Shown: positions 1 through 10,000 of the stretch, piece after piece
Layout of the letters: the number at the start of each line of letters is the position of its first letter
Numbering within the stretch: position 1 is the first letter of the stretch
Assembly: GCA_000695325.1 (NCBI GenBank)
Contig: AVPN01000372.1
Span: forward strand, 2,303 to 25,238
Direction of reading: 5' to 3'
DNA from: Pleurobrachia bachei
Taxonomy: Eukaryota; Ctenophora; Tentaculata; Cydippida; Pleurobrachiidae
DNA length: 22,936 bases
Position numbers and translations under genes: made by a program
The notes under the pieces: model-generated
Told to the model about the DNA's origin: nothing
Databases searched by the model: none
The model's input: the letters and a program-made list of their open reading frames with translations, nothing else

Positions 1-309
1 GTTGGCAAAGCAGAGCTGACCACTCTTGCTGAACGAACCGAAGGCAATGCTGCAGAGCTGACCACTCTTGCTGAACGAACCGAAGGCAATGCTGCAGAGC
101 TGACCACTCTTGCTGAACGAACCGAAGGCAATGCTGCAGAGCTGACCACTCTTGCTGAACGAACCGAAGGCAATGCTGCAGAGCTGACCACTCTTGCTGA
201 ACGAACCGAAGGCAATGCTGCAGAGCTGACCACTCTTGCTGAACAAACCAAAGGCAATGTTGGCGATGCTGCAGAGCTGACCACTCTTGCAGTTAATGGC
301 AATATGTAA
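1..309 (+). CDS. C-terminal end of a 14-residue-repeat protein (partial, 5' end outside window)
   Basis: Frame 1 is open from the first base to TAA at 307-309 (102 codons) with no ATG except the last residue, so the start lies outside the window. It holds six 42-bp units starting at 10, 52, 94, 136, 178 and 220, then a 9-bp insert and a partial unit. Each unit encodes AELTTLAERTEGNA; units 1-5 are identical at DNA level and unit 6 drifts (AEQTKGNV). Because 42 is a multiple of 3 the repeat keeps frame. Fourteen residues equal two heptads, and the leucines at unit positions 3 and 6 could give a coiled coil or a stacked repeat, but glycine and proline-free loops leave this open. No family is recognised. 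It could also be one long exon of a split gene. Confidence that it is coding rests on the open frame, the frame-preserving unit and the decay of the last units before the stop. Confidence 0.55.
   Translation, partial: VGKAELTTLAERTEGNAAELTTLAERTEGNAAELTTLAERTEGNAAELTTLAERTEGNAAELTTLAERTEGNAAELTTLAEQTKGNVGDAAELTTLAVNGNM
10..300 (+). repeat. 42-bp tandem repeat, six full units plus a partial
   Basis: Unit starts with GCAGAGCTGACCACTCTTGC and repeats every 42 bp. The first five copies are identical, which points to recent expansion or homogenisation; the sixth has several changes and the seventh is cut short before the stop codon. There are no variable spacers, so this is not a CRISPR array. 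Confidence 0.9.
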
Positions 310-413
310 TACACGATGACGGAATATATGAGCTGGGTGTTGGATGAAACAAACAATTTTTTTTTCAATTAAAAATTAAAAAAAATTAAACTTAAATTTT
401 TTATTGCCACATA

Positions 414-585
414 CAGTCGGACCCCTATTTAGTGACCTCCGATTTAGTGACACCCCGATTAAGTGACAGGATAAATTTCCCCCGATAGAGGAAATTAACG
501 GTATTTGACCCCGATTTAGTGCCCACCCCGATTTAGTGACCAAAACCCTTTCCCCCGAGGATGTCACTAAATAGGGGTCCGACTG
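414..585. mobile_element. pogo-like MITE, GTGAC subtype
   Basis: A 172-bp element flanked by TA on both sides (412-413, 586-587). Its ends are perfect inverted repeats of 23 bp beginning CAGTCGGACCCCTATTTAGT. Inside, a short word of the form CCGATTTAGTGAC recurs about five times. TA target duplication and CAGT ends fit Tc1/mariner-pogo non-autonomous elements (family knowledge). It shares its middle (TTTCCCCCGA, ACGGTATTTGACCCCGAT) with the element at 8444-8599. It has no coding capacity. Confidence 0.85.
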
Positions 586-883
586 TACTTATAATTTCCT
601 CTACATTGCAGCACGTTTTCCCGTGAGGGGATCGCCCTTGATCGGGCGCGACGTGCCCAATGCAACTATTTCAGTTCTTCGCCTTCGTTTTGCAACTCAC
701 TATTGCCCCATCCTTCTCTTAGTTAGAGCCTAATTACTAACCGGAAATTAAAACGTACCCAATCAATTTTTAGCGTTGAACAGTAAAGCTTCAAAGACTT
801 GGAACTAGCAAGAGATGTTTCGTCTTGTGATTCCACTAATCATCATTTGATAGCCTTTTGAAATCATGTTTATATATTAACTA

Positions 884-947
884 GCGCACCCATTGGGTGC
901 GCCTCAAGTAAAGGCTTCTTGATAACCCACCCGGCTTCGCCGGGTGG
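884..947. other. Twin hairpin module A
   Basis: Two near-adjacent perfect stem-loops: GCGCACCC-ATT-GGGTGCGC (884-902) and CCACCCGGC-TTC-GCCGGGTGG (927-947), the second followed by a T-rich run. It looks like a bacterial terminator, but the context is an animal genome. A repeat-element end or a structured RNA is possible. A similar pair with other sequence sits at 5846-5906. Confidence 0.5.
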
Positions 948-979
948 TTCTTTTTGCCCCTTTCAACGTCAGCAACACC

Positions 980-993
980 GTTGCCATGGCAAC
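980..993. promoter_or_regulatory. Perfect RFX X-box-like palindrome
   Basis: GTTGCCATGGCAAC is a perfect 14-bp palindrome and fits the RFX consensus GTNRCC-N(0-3)-RGYAAC exactly. RFX factors act on cilium and other genes in animals. No gene start is seen next to it; the nearest exon on the plus strand begins 395 bp downstream, so the functional claim is weak. Confidence 0.35.
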
Positions 994-1387
994 TGAATCG
1001 GTAACTATGGGGACTGGCATGTTAAAAGTTATTCGAAAATATTAACAAACTTCCACCGGAAGTTCCAAAAGTGTTAGCAACAGCTTTACAGCTTTGTGCC
1101 CATAGAGTGTTTTATGAAGGAGCAGTCGGTCGCTTAGATACCGCCTAACGAACGGCCACTTCGACGACGTTCATCTCCAACTTATAATAGAGATTTTTAT
1201 TTCCCTGGACGGGTGATTTTGAATGCCGAATGATCTATATTCAGCCGCAGCACCCATAAAATAAGAAATATGTGACAGGGAAACAGCGAACTATGAATTC
1301 ATTTAACGCAATAATTTTTGTTAGAGGCTCAACTAGACTGATAACAGTGCTGGTTACTAAATCAAACCGTAATTTTTCCGATTTCAG

Positions 1388-2360
1388 ATGAAGATTGGAA
1401 GGTGCTAGAGTTTGGTAAACATATTCCCTGGAGGTGGGAGGAGATACCTCTTCAAATCAAGACAGATTCTGTGGTGGGAAGCTATGAACATATTAGCGTC
1501 GATATGGGGCGACCAGATTATGTGCCAGGAATCGTTATAAAATTCTCCTCCCCTATCAAGTTTTGGATGATAAACTGTAATTCGGAGAATGGCAATGTAG
1601 AATCAGCTAACTACGAAGATTTTCCAGTGCAGCCTCCTGATGAGGTCGATAAGATCTGGACCTTCACTAAAACAGATTCGGCCCTAATTGTGACCTGTAA
1701 TGGTGTCGAGGTTCTCAATTATGAATTTGCGACCAGTGAATTCACCGATTGTGTTCCAAAATGGGGAGGAAATTCCACCGAGAGCATTTATTTTGATCAT
1801 TACTGGAAGAATGTGTTTTGGAACAACGCATCCGACTTCTACAGAGCAGGTAAATCCCATTTCTAGGAACTATAATGTCTAAAGGAAACCCAAAGCTAAA
1901 ATAGCCCTCACTTGGGTTTTGTGAAATTTATCACGGGCATTGTTCACCCCCTGATGAAATAGAGACTTGAAATTTTGTAGTTAGGTAGATCATGTCGAGT
2001 TCTACCTTGCTGCAAAATCAAGTCTCTATCTCATCAGGGGGTGGAGCAATGACCGTCGGAAATTTCACAAAACCCAAGTGAGGGCTATTTTAGCTTGGGT
2101 TTTCCTTTAGTCTGGACTAATAATAATTTCTTGAAAATATTACATCGTAATCAATCGTCTCTTATTTTTTCCAGAACCGAAGTCATGTCCTGGATTTGTG
2201 GTAGAAGGATCAAAAGGAGGCCCCTGGGAAACTACGACCATTGGTGAAACAGTTACTAATATTGAATGTCTGGAAAACCATGTTCTGAAAGGAGAAACAA
2301 TATTGACCTGTCAGAATGACGGAACTTGGTCAAGTGAAATACCAACATTCCATGAAGTTG
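1388..2360 (+). CDS. Two-exon fragment: W/C-motif extracellular domain plus sushi domain
   Basis: Exons 1388-1849 and 2175-2360, bounded by TTTCAG, GTAAAT, CCAG and GTAAG; both are phase 1 at each end, the type moved by exon shuffling. Exon 1 holds a whole domain of about 154 residues ending IWTFTKTDSALIVTCNGVEV, then LNYEF, a Cys and KWGG. The same pattern recurs in gene B, split over three exons (20922-21551). It may belong near the farnesoic acid O-methyltransferase-like (PF12248) group, but I cannot confirm that. Exon 2 reads as a sushi/CCP domain: SCPGF, then a Gly-rich turn, NIEC, ILTCQNDGTWSS; its expected final Cys is missing or lies in the next exon. No start, signal peptide, next exon or stop was found, so this is either part of a gene with distant exons or a stranded fragment. 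Extracellular location is inferred from the domains. Confidence 0.6.
1879..2110. mobile_element. 232-bp fold-back element in an intron
   Basis: Two inverted arms of about 95 bp (1879-1972 and 2015-2110) with a few mismatches, starting CTAAAGGAAA, around a loop of about 40 bp. It fills most of the intron between the exons ending at 1849 and starting at 2175. Clear target duplications are not visible, so the family is unknown. RNA from the plus strand would fold into a long hairpin. Confidence 0.7.
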
Positions 2361-2778
2361 GTAAGATTATTTAGGGTTTTGGAAATCACTACTTAGCAGT
2401 TAGCATAGGAGCTCAATTGACATTATGTCGTGATTAATATCATGTGTGTGGGACGTGGGTGAAAGTGTGTGGGTGAAGTCCCTTTAAAGAAATTATAAAA
2501 TTGGTTATTTCTTTTAACTTAACGAAGATATCAAAAATCACGTCATGTAAAAACTTAAAAACAATAAATTTGTAATAATAAAAAGTTAGTAGACTGCGTC
2601 TTACACGTCGTAGGCAACGCTTTATATTGTTATGTTCTAACCCCCTCGAAACGCAGTCTCACTAGGCAACTCTTTATGCTGCCATTAAATGTTTATAGAG
2701 GGAGGCAGCAGCGGAGAGACAGACAGCAGACAGACATCTTGATCCCTGAAGTCGGTGGGTAGCCAGTAGTTGGGTACA

Positions 2779-2802
2779 GTGTGTGTGTGTGTGTGTGTGT
2801 GT
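2779..2802. repeat. (GT)12 microsatellite
   Basis: Twelve GT dinucleotides with a short direct repeat TTGGGTACAGT on both sides, which may reflect slippage or a small duplication. Confidence 0.9.
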
Positions 2803-2901
2803 TGGGTACAGTGCCCCCTTTCTTTTGGGATGGGGGTGGCCAGAGACAGCACAGGAGGATAGAAGAAGAGGGGATATCATACCCAAAGCTAGCACCTCCG
2901 T

Positions 2902-3117
2902 TTCTCTCTCATTCTCTCTCATTATCTCTCACTATCTCTCATTCTCTCTCATTCTCTCTCAATCTCTCCTCGTTCTCTCTCATTCTCTCTCATTCTCTCT
3001 CATTCCCTCTCACTCTCTCTCATTCTCTCTCATTCTCTCTTATTCTCTCTCATTTTCTCTCATTCTCTCTCATTCTCTCTCATTCTCTCTCATTCTCTAC
3101 CGTTCTCTCTCATTCTG
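2902..3117. repeat. 10-bp CT-rich minisatellite (CATTCTCTCT)n
   Basis: About 21 units of a 10-bp word, mostly CATTCTCTCT, with scattered changes. Because 10 is not a multiple of 3 it leaves open frames in several phases, which explains the Ser/Leu-rich translations. Confidence 0.9.
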
Positions 3118-3508
3118 TTGTTTTCCAACTCATCTCCCACCCCCTTCTCCGGGGAAGTAACAGCGCTGATGAATGGTGATGTAAGATGTTCGAATATCCC
3201 TTGTCAGCGTGTGCGAAGTGCGAGCCGTCGGAGAGCCCTTGTCAGCGTTTATAACTCGCGCGCATGCACGTGCAGAACTCCCCTCTGCACAGAGATAACG
3301 GTTCACGCGATACACGCTCTTTCTTTGTTTCTCTTTTTATTGTGCGTGTGCCTTCGTTTTTCTCTGCCGCGATCTAGCTAGTCTTGTTTTACTTACTTGT
3401 TTTGTTGATTGGATCTTAATCTCAGCTAATAACAGGTCAGTGATTTATGTTTTCAATGTTTTATTTTTCATAAAAACGGAAACATTGACCCTCTCTTGTT
3501 CTCTTTTA

Positions 3509-3592
3509 AATTAAGACCCTCCAGCTCCATTCTTCTCTTTGCAAAAAGAGAATCTCTTTTAGCAAAAAGAAAAGAAGGGCGGGTCTTAGTTT
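3509..3592. mobile_element. Short imperfect inverted repeat, possible MITE remnant
   Basis: Outer arms AAGACCC and GGGTCTT enclose TTCTTCTCTTTGC and its partner GCAAAAAGAAAAGAA. Total length about 85 bp. No clear target duplication, so the assignment is tentative. Confidence 0.35.
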
Positions 3593-3889
3593 AGAAGAGT
3601 TGGCCAGTGAATGAGTATTTTATAAAATAGTTCCCGCAAGTAGTATATAAAATGGCTCCCACATGTGCCGCCACCACCAATTGGGTGGTACCAAAATAAA
3701 CACGCCATTTTAAAAGTTCAAAATAAAATCATCCTCTATTTCATGCAATAACTTACTAAATAGTATAATGTATCGCAATTGCAATACCTCGCTTCCATTA
3801 TATCTATGGCCAATTTGTATAAACTATTAATTGTGATCCTAGTAGAGCAATCTAGATTTAGGAACACAACATCCTAGTGAAACTAGTTA

Positions 3890-3945
3890 CAGTCAAACCT
3901 TGATTTACCATGAACCTCGATTTACCGTACTTTCCAAACCGCCCT
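3890..3945 (+). mobile_element. Isolated pogo-like terminus
   Basis: TA followed by CAGTCAAACCTTGATTTACC and a second internal CCTCGATTTACC word, the same layout as the full MITEs at 414 and 8444 but a different family. No matching right end was found within the next few hundred bases. Confidence 0.45.
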
Positions 3946-4008
3946 CTCTTCTTGACCACCCCTCTCTTAAAACAGTTCACATTATCCTATAATACTCCCC
4001 TCATCACA

Positions 4009-7000
4009 TCAAAATGGTGCAGGGGTGGTTTGTCCTCCAGCTGCAGCTCCCCCTCCCAGGCTGGGTGCTGGGGTGACTGCTCGTGTAGTACCCTGATCTA
4101 CTACATTCCCTTCTGCCCCCTCATTTTCTATGATAAGTCCAGGTGTGGGTGTCCGAGGGGCCGGGGTTGGGGTTCGTAACGTTGGTCCTGAAGAACATTT
4201 ATTGGTTAGATTGAACCGGGTTGTTTTGAATAAAGTAGGCCCTGGCCTCTAAACATTTATTAACTCCCATGTATCTTTGCCACGATCGAAATTTTCAAAA
4301 CTAGCCTCCCATATTGTGATCAACATTAAACCTGGTTACACCTAGTAACCCCTATGGTAAGTCGTGGTTACCATGGTTACACATCCCAACAAACCTGGAG
4401 TAGCACTGGGCGTTCTTATTAGGCTTCGTTTCTCGTTCTCCAACAAGAGTTCATCTTTCATCCTCTGTTCATTCATCCTTCTCTCCAGCTCTACCTAGAT
4501 AATAGTTGATTGTGGTTACACTTAGTGACATCTAGTTACAGCTACTAACAACTAGTTACACCTAGCTATGATTACCATGGTTACACCTATATAGTAACAC
4601 CGTACCTAGTATTAACTACCATGGTTACCATGATTACACATTGTAACACCTATATATATAGCTACACCAGACACCTAATAACCATAACAATTCTAGACGT
4701 TACGAGAAAAATAGAGTATAGCAAACCTTTCTAACGTAGATGAGAAGAAGAGTGATGGCGATAGTCAGGACAAACACCACTATTAGAATCAGTAGTAACA
4801 CCTCACCACCTGCATTGTGGGGGTATTAGCTTTGATAAATGATAACTGTAAGGAGAGAGTATTTTACAACCAATCAATCATGGTACAACTATAAATCACA
4901 GATCTAGCGAGTTGTGAAAACTGTGATAACACTGAGTCACACCTTATGAGCTATATCGTTACCATGGTTACACCTAGAAACACCTAGCCAGCTATCGTTA
5001 CCATAATAACACCAATTGAATCTTCACCTGTGAACTGTGTGGTAGTCTCTACAAGCACATCTTGGGTAACAGTTCCAAGAGCATTTGTTGCAGTACACGT
5101 GTAGAGACCTCCCTGTGAGGTGATAAATGCTTCATCTGTTGCATCATCAATTTTGGTGCCATCCAGGTACCTGTGTGGGGAGAGAGGAGTACTGATATGA
5201 TAAACAACTACAACGGAGTAATACAACTGTATGGGGGGGTTCCAACCTATTTTTTTGTAATTTTTTGTATGGACCATACACAAAAATACCAAAAATTCCT
5301 GTTTTTTTCCAGACAAAAAATACAAAACAAGAATTATTATTGCATTATGTTTCATAATGCTGTGTTTCCCTGCCAACGAATATTCAAAACGATCACATTC
5401 ACTGATATATGCGATGAGATCTGTTAAGCGCCGTCCGAACTAGATGACACCGTGCAAGGTGATCTGATCGTCGTCGCCAACGCCTAATTACAATGTTATG
5501 TGAGACTAAGCTATGCATGGGAACTTCTCACTTTCCATCAGTCACCATACTAACGAGCTGAGCTTTCAACGCCTTTTAGCTTCAATCAGATCAAATAAGA
5601 AGTTATATCTATTCAAGCGCTAATAGCGCCGCTATGCTGTAACGCGCGAGGTGTGAAAATAGTGTGCTGCGTTGTCAGTGTGCGCGCGCAGCAAACTTTG
5701 AGCGCGCGCCACCACAATCCGTAGTGAGATAACTTTGCGGACGACTGACTCCGTTGTTATGTGCGCGGCGCCGTTGAAGCGTTACGGACGGACGGACACT
5801 TTTAGTTAACTACACAATCTGCTGATTTCTAAACCCGGAATGATCTTTTAGCACGTGCGTGCTAAAACATCATCCTAGGTCAATGCCCTTCGGGCATTGA
5901 CCCAGGCAGGGAAAAAATATTATTACGGAAACCTATCTGATAAGTCCCAAATAAATTCTAGAAAACCCAAGAATCCCAACATAATTTGTAGAACTCGCAT
6001 ATTACCTGGAATATTTTCAAGACACACGCTGAAGTACACATGTACTTGCTGCAAGATGACTGCAAAGAAGTGAGGAAGGTGCTCACCGTCAATGGAAAAA
6101 AACCCGTTCTCTGATGGGAAAAGTTTTTGACGGACGGGTAGGAAGTCCCTGGTGAACAGGAGGTAGCAGGGGAAGTGTTGAGAAAGAGAGAGGAGAGGAG
6201 GCTTTAGATATATTTCGCAAGAAGAGGCTAGAGGATAGAGAGTCAGCATTACCGCCAAGGTGTCAAATATGAACATTAGCTTACCAGGCGAGGAGAGAGA
6301 AAATCTAAATCAACGTACTAGAAGCACTATATCTGAGCTCATGAAGATGACACAGATGGCCAAAGTGTATTATTCCAGACCTGATTTAGTGAAGGAAGTG
6401 CTGCAGAATGAACCAGGGAGACACGCCTTCAACACACCATCTGGTGCAGCTTACTTCTCCCCACAGAAGTCCGGGCCAATTCTTCCCTCTCTAGCAAGAG
6501 AAATAGATAATATTGTACATCATTTTTGATGAATTGTTATTCATTTATTTGCTCATATATTATTATACTGTGTATGTGCCATCAACCCTACACGATGAGA
6601 GTGGAGACAATACCAAGACTCATTGAAAGCAAGAAGAAACTGGACATGCATGCTTGAGAGTACACACCATCAACCCCGTACACCTGGTAACGGTTTTGGT
6701 GACGCAGTATGAACGATTTGGGGAAATGACCATATATGGGAATTGACCATATATGGGGGGGTTCCAACCTATTTTTTTGTATTTTTTTGTAATTTTTTGT
6801 ATGGACCATACACACAAATACCCAGAATTCCTGTTTTTTTCCAGACAAAAAATACAAAAAAATACAAAAAAACACAAAAAATTCATGAAATTTTGACCCA
6901 TCCTCAAAACTGAATTAAAAACACAACGATGTTATATTGGTTGCAAACAAATTCTTTATTGTTACTCATGAGAACTTTTACTGTTTTTAAACATTCTTCC

Positions 7001-10000
7001 GCGCTATTTCACGTAATTTAGTAATTAAATATAGACATATAGACACAATCAATAACTATAAGTTGACCAACCGGCTGTTTTTGAGTTGCATAGTTTTGAT
7101 ACAATGAAATAGTGTTTATTTAGGACTCACGGTGTGCCTGAACAAAATTCAACCTCGGATGAAAATTGCTCCCTAAGCGAACTTCACTAGGGTCTTCAGA
7201 TAGGTATCTAGAGTTAATTTATGGAAAAAAACACCCCAATTTTTTGGGCAGGTTTTTCGCTACATGAATTTGAAGATGGGTCTTTTTGACTGCCAAAACG
7301 GCCTAAAAACCATGATGTGCTCAAAATTTATGGCCCTTTTCCGGTAAAAAGGTGGTACTTGACATGTTTTTGCTCCTAGAATCGATTGCCGGTGAAGAGA
7401 AATCTCTAAAACGACTGGAACATGGTCAAAATCGGTATTTTTGAGTTTTTTTACTCATTTTTTGGCCATTTCCCCGAAAAACTGAAATATTCGTTTTCTT
7501 CAATCATATCGACATGAAAATTTGCATTATAGTAGGAAATTGTCCCTTCTTTAGCGTGAGCGTGACCCCGATTGGCCTTTTTAATCAGAAGCTGGTCAAA
7601 AAGGCCAAAAGTGTGAAAAAATTAAGAAGATCAAGTGAAAGACTCATCTAGCCACTTTCTATAATTTGCCAAATGCTACCCTGTCAATCGATTTATCTGA
7701 AACTTTGGGATCCGGTAGAAAAACGTCCGTTTTAAAGTAAGAGTGGCACGCCGTGTTTTCTCACAAAACTTGGTGGATGAACGGGGAGTACCACCAGGAC
7801 CACTGGATCGGTATCGAAAATTTCCAATTCTGTCTCGTTCATTAGTTATGACGTAATATGTTCATTATTTCAACTTTCATAAATATGCTCTACAGAAAAA
7901 TATTTGGGAAACATCAGGACTCAGAGGGATGAGCAATGGCCATTAATACGGAAGACTGAATTAAGTTGATTGATCCATTATGTTCGACTAAGTATATTTG
8001 TAGAATTGAGGTGGCTTTGTGATAACTTTGACAACTTCTTGGCATTCCCCAACATCGTATCTACTCTGTCAGATCATTGTCTTGAGTCTTGACCGCGGTT
8101 AGAGCATTTGCCTGACAGCATTTACTGATATACGAACACCATAACAACAAAACACTTTAGCACAAGCTACCAATATGGGTCTGGAAGTCCTGTTTCCCGT
8201 TGTTGGGCGATGTACGGCTCCTGTCAAGGCGATTAACATAGACGATTGGTACGCCCAGTTCAACAGAGTCTTCATGTTCTACCTCTCTCTGACCTTTGCC
8301 GTTGTTCTTACTATCAGGTATAACTCCATTATATATGGGCATCACTTGATTCTATATTTAGGCATATGAATAAGTCACTCACAACGTTTTTTATGTCAAC
8401 CATTTCAAAACTATTCTTTTCAGAAAACAATGATTTGGCGGTACAGTCGGACCCCGATTTACCGGGCCCCGATTTACCGGGAGGGTCAACTTCCCCCGAA
8501 ATAGGAAATTTACGGTATTTGACCCCGATATACCGGACACCCCGATTTACCGGGCAAAATCCTTTCCCCCGAGCATCCCGGTAAATCGGGGTCCGACTGT
8601 ACCGCCAAATCATTGTTTTCTGAAAAGAATAGTTTTGAAATGGTTGACATAAAAAACGTTGTGAGTGACTTATTCATATGCCTAAATATAGAATCAAGTG
8701 ATGCCCATATATAATGGAGTTATACCTGATAGTAAGAACAACGGCAAAGGTCAGAGAGAGGTAGAACATGAAGACTCTGTTGAACTGGGCGTACCAATCG
8801 TCTATGTTAATCGCCTTGACAGGAGCCGTACATCGCCCAACAACGGGAAACAGGACTTCCAGACCCATATTGGTAGCTTGTGCTAAAGTGTTTTGTTGTT
8901 ATGGTGTTCGTATATCAGTAAATGCTGTCAGGCAAATGCTCTAACCGCGGTCAAGACTCAAGACAATGATCTGACAGAGTAGATACGATGTTGGGGAATG
9001 CCAAGAAGTTGTCAAAGTTATCACAAAGCCACCTCAATTCTACAAATATACTTAGTCGAACATAATGGATCAATCAACTTAATTCAGTCTTCCGTATTAA
9101 TGGCCATTGCTCATCCCTCTGAGTCCTGATGTTTCCCAAATATTTTTCTGTAGAGCATATTTATGAAGATGACAGGAAAGGAGTGATAACAGAACATGAA
9201 GGATAACAGGAAAGGAGTGATAACAGAACAGGAAGGATAACAGGAAAATAGAGATAACAGAACAGGAAGGACAACAGGAAAAAGATAACAGGAAAGGGGA
9301 AATAACAGAACAGGAAGGATAACAGGAAAGGATCGAGATAACAGGAAAGGAGAGATAACAGAAGGGGGAGGATAACAGAAGAGGAGAGATAACAGAAGAG
9401 GAGAGATAACAGAAGATAGGAGAGATAACAGAAGAGGTGAGGTAACAGAAGAGGAGAGATAACAGGAAAGGAGGGATAACAGAACATGAAGGATAAGAGA
9501 AAAGTAGAGATAACAGAACAGGAAGGATAACAGGAAAGGAGAGATAACAGGAAAGGGGTTTATTGTCTTGTCCTTCCTTAACAGGAAAGGAGAGATAACA
9601 GGAAAGGAGAGATAACTGAAGGGGGATGATAACAGAACAGGAGAGAAAACAGAACAAGAAGGATAACAAGAAAGGATCGATAACAGATCAGGAAGGATGA
9701 CAGGAAAGGAGAGATAACTGAAGGGGGAGGATAACAGAACAGGAGAGATAACAGAACAGGAAGGATAACAAGAAAGGAGAGATAACAGAAGAGGAGAAAT
9801 AACAGAAGAGGAGAGATAACAGGAGAGGAGAGATAACGGAAGAGGAGCGAATGTGTGTTTGTGTGTGTGTTTGTGTGCAGAGTGCATGGCTCTAGGTTAT
9901 AGCGTACCAAACTCTGCCGCACGACAGAACGTCAGAAGAGGAGTTCTTACCATTGGATGGCGGGTGGAGGAGAACCCTCGACACTACAGATGAGAGTTAA

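Larger units (their letters stand above)
310..1387. other. Gene-free stretch with MITE, hairpins and X-box-like palindrome
   Basis: No exon with convincing splice sites was found here. It holds an A/T-rich run (350-405), a pogo-like MITE (414-585), a stem-loop segment around 610-665 (GCACG...CGTGC enclosing CGCCC...GGGCG), two perfect hairpins (884-902 and 927-947) and a 14-bp palindrome (980-993). An upstream exon of the plus-strand gene beginning at 1388 should lie here or further away, but no signal-peptide exon ending in the required phase was seen. Confidence 0.6.
2361..4008. other. Gene-free stretch: satellites, small inverted repeats, MITE end
   Basis: No exon with matching phase and splice sites was found. 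It holds a 9-bp inverted pair (AGACTGCGT about 2590, ACGCAGTCT about 2651), a GT run, a long 10-bp CT-rich minisatellite, a GC-richer segment (3190-3300), an imperfect inverted repeat (about 3509-3592, AAGACCC...GGGTCTT) and a single pogo-like terminus at 3890. The open frames across the CT repeat are products of low complexity. Confidence 0.6.
7876..9167. repeat. 1.29-kb palindrome with a MITE at its centre
   Basis: Arms 7876-8443 and 8600-9167 (568 bp each) pair as inverted repeats about the point 8521.5; every stretch I compared is identical. Pairing continues through the MITE's own terminal repeats, leaving only the inner part of the MITE unpaired. Flanks diverge at once (7875 T against 9168 G). 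Each arm carries the same innexin-like exon pointing toward the centre. Confidence 0.92.
5171..9950. other. 4.78-kb intron 6 of gene A
   Basis: It splits an Ig domain exactly at the core Trp codon: the upstream exon ends CAA TG and the next starts G TAC, giving QW-YLDG. Other gene A introns are 100-400 bp apart from the duplicated zone. The intron holds two copies of a T-rich repeat (5232, 6754), a CpG-rich stretch (5630-5790), a twin hairpin (5846-5906), an open frame (6260-6529), a repeat-like AT-rich stretch (6900-7875), a palindrome (7876-9167) and a minisatellite (9168-9850). Confidence 0.75.

Noticed and set aside
1-309. CRISPR array
   Set aside because: Head-to-tail 42-bp repeats without spacers, in a coding frame, in an animal-type genome.
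376-567. 63-codon minus-strand frame
   Set aside because: Lies within the MITE at 414-585 and comes from its internal repeats.
927-955. Bacterial rho-independent terminator
   Set aside because: The stem plus T run fits the shape, but the surroundings are intron-rich animal genes, so contamination or a bacterial gene is not supported.
2781-3179. Plus-strand Ser/Leu-rich frames
   Set aside because: Products of the GT run and the 10-bp CT minisatellite in overlapping phases.
3910-4179. Plus-strand 89-codon frame
   Set aside because: Antisense to the gene A last exon, which is in phase with the tail and ends in TGA.
4984-5376. Reading 5171-5376 as extra coding sequence of the Ig exon
   Set aside because: A good acceptor (CACACAG) ends the exon at 5170, and the extension runs into the T-rich dispersed repeat.
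5923-6276. Minus-strand frame of 117 codons
   Set aside because: No splice sites in phase with gene A and composition not convincing; the plus strand of this stretch also shows protein-like text, so both cannot be real.
9097-9922. Long minus-strand frames rich in Cys, Leu, Ser and Pro (up to 258 codons)
   Set aside because: They lie in the GATAACAG minisatellite and are open in several frames at once; no splice logic or domain.
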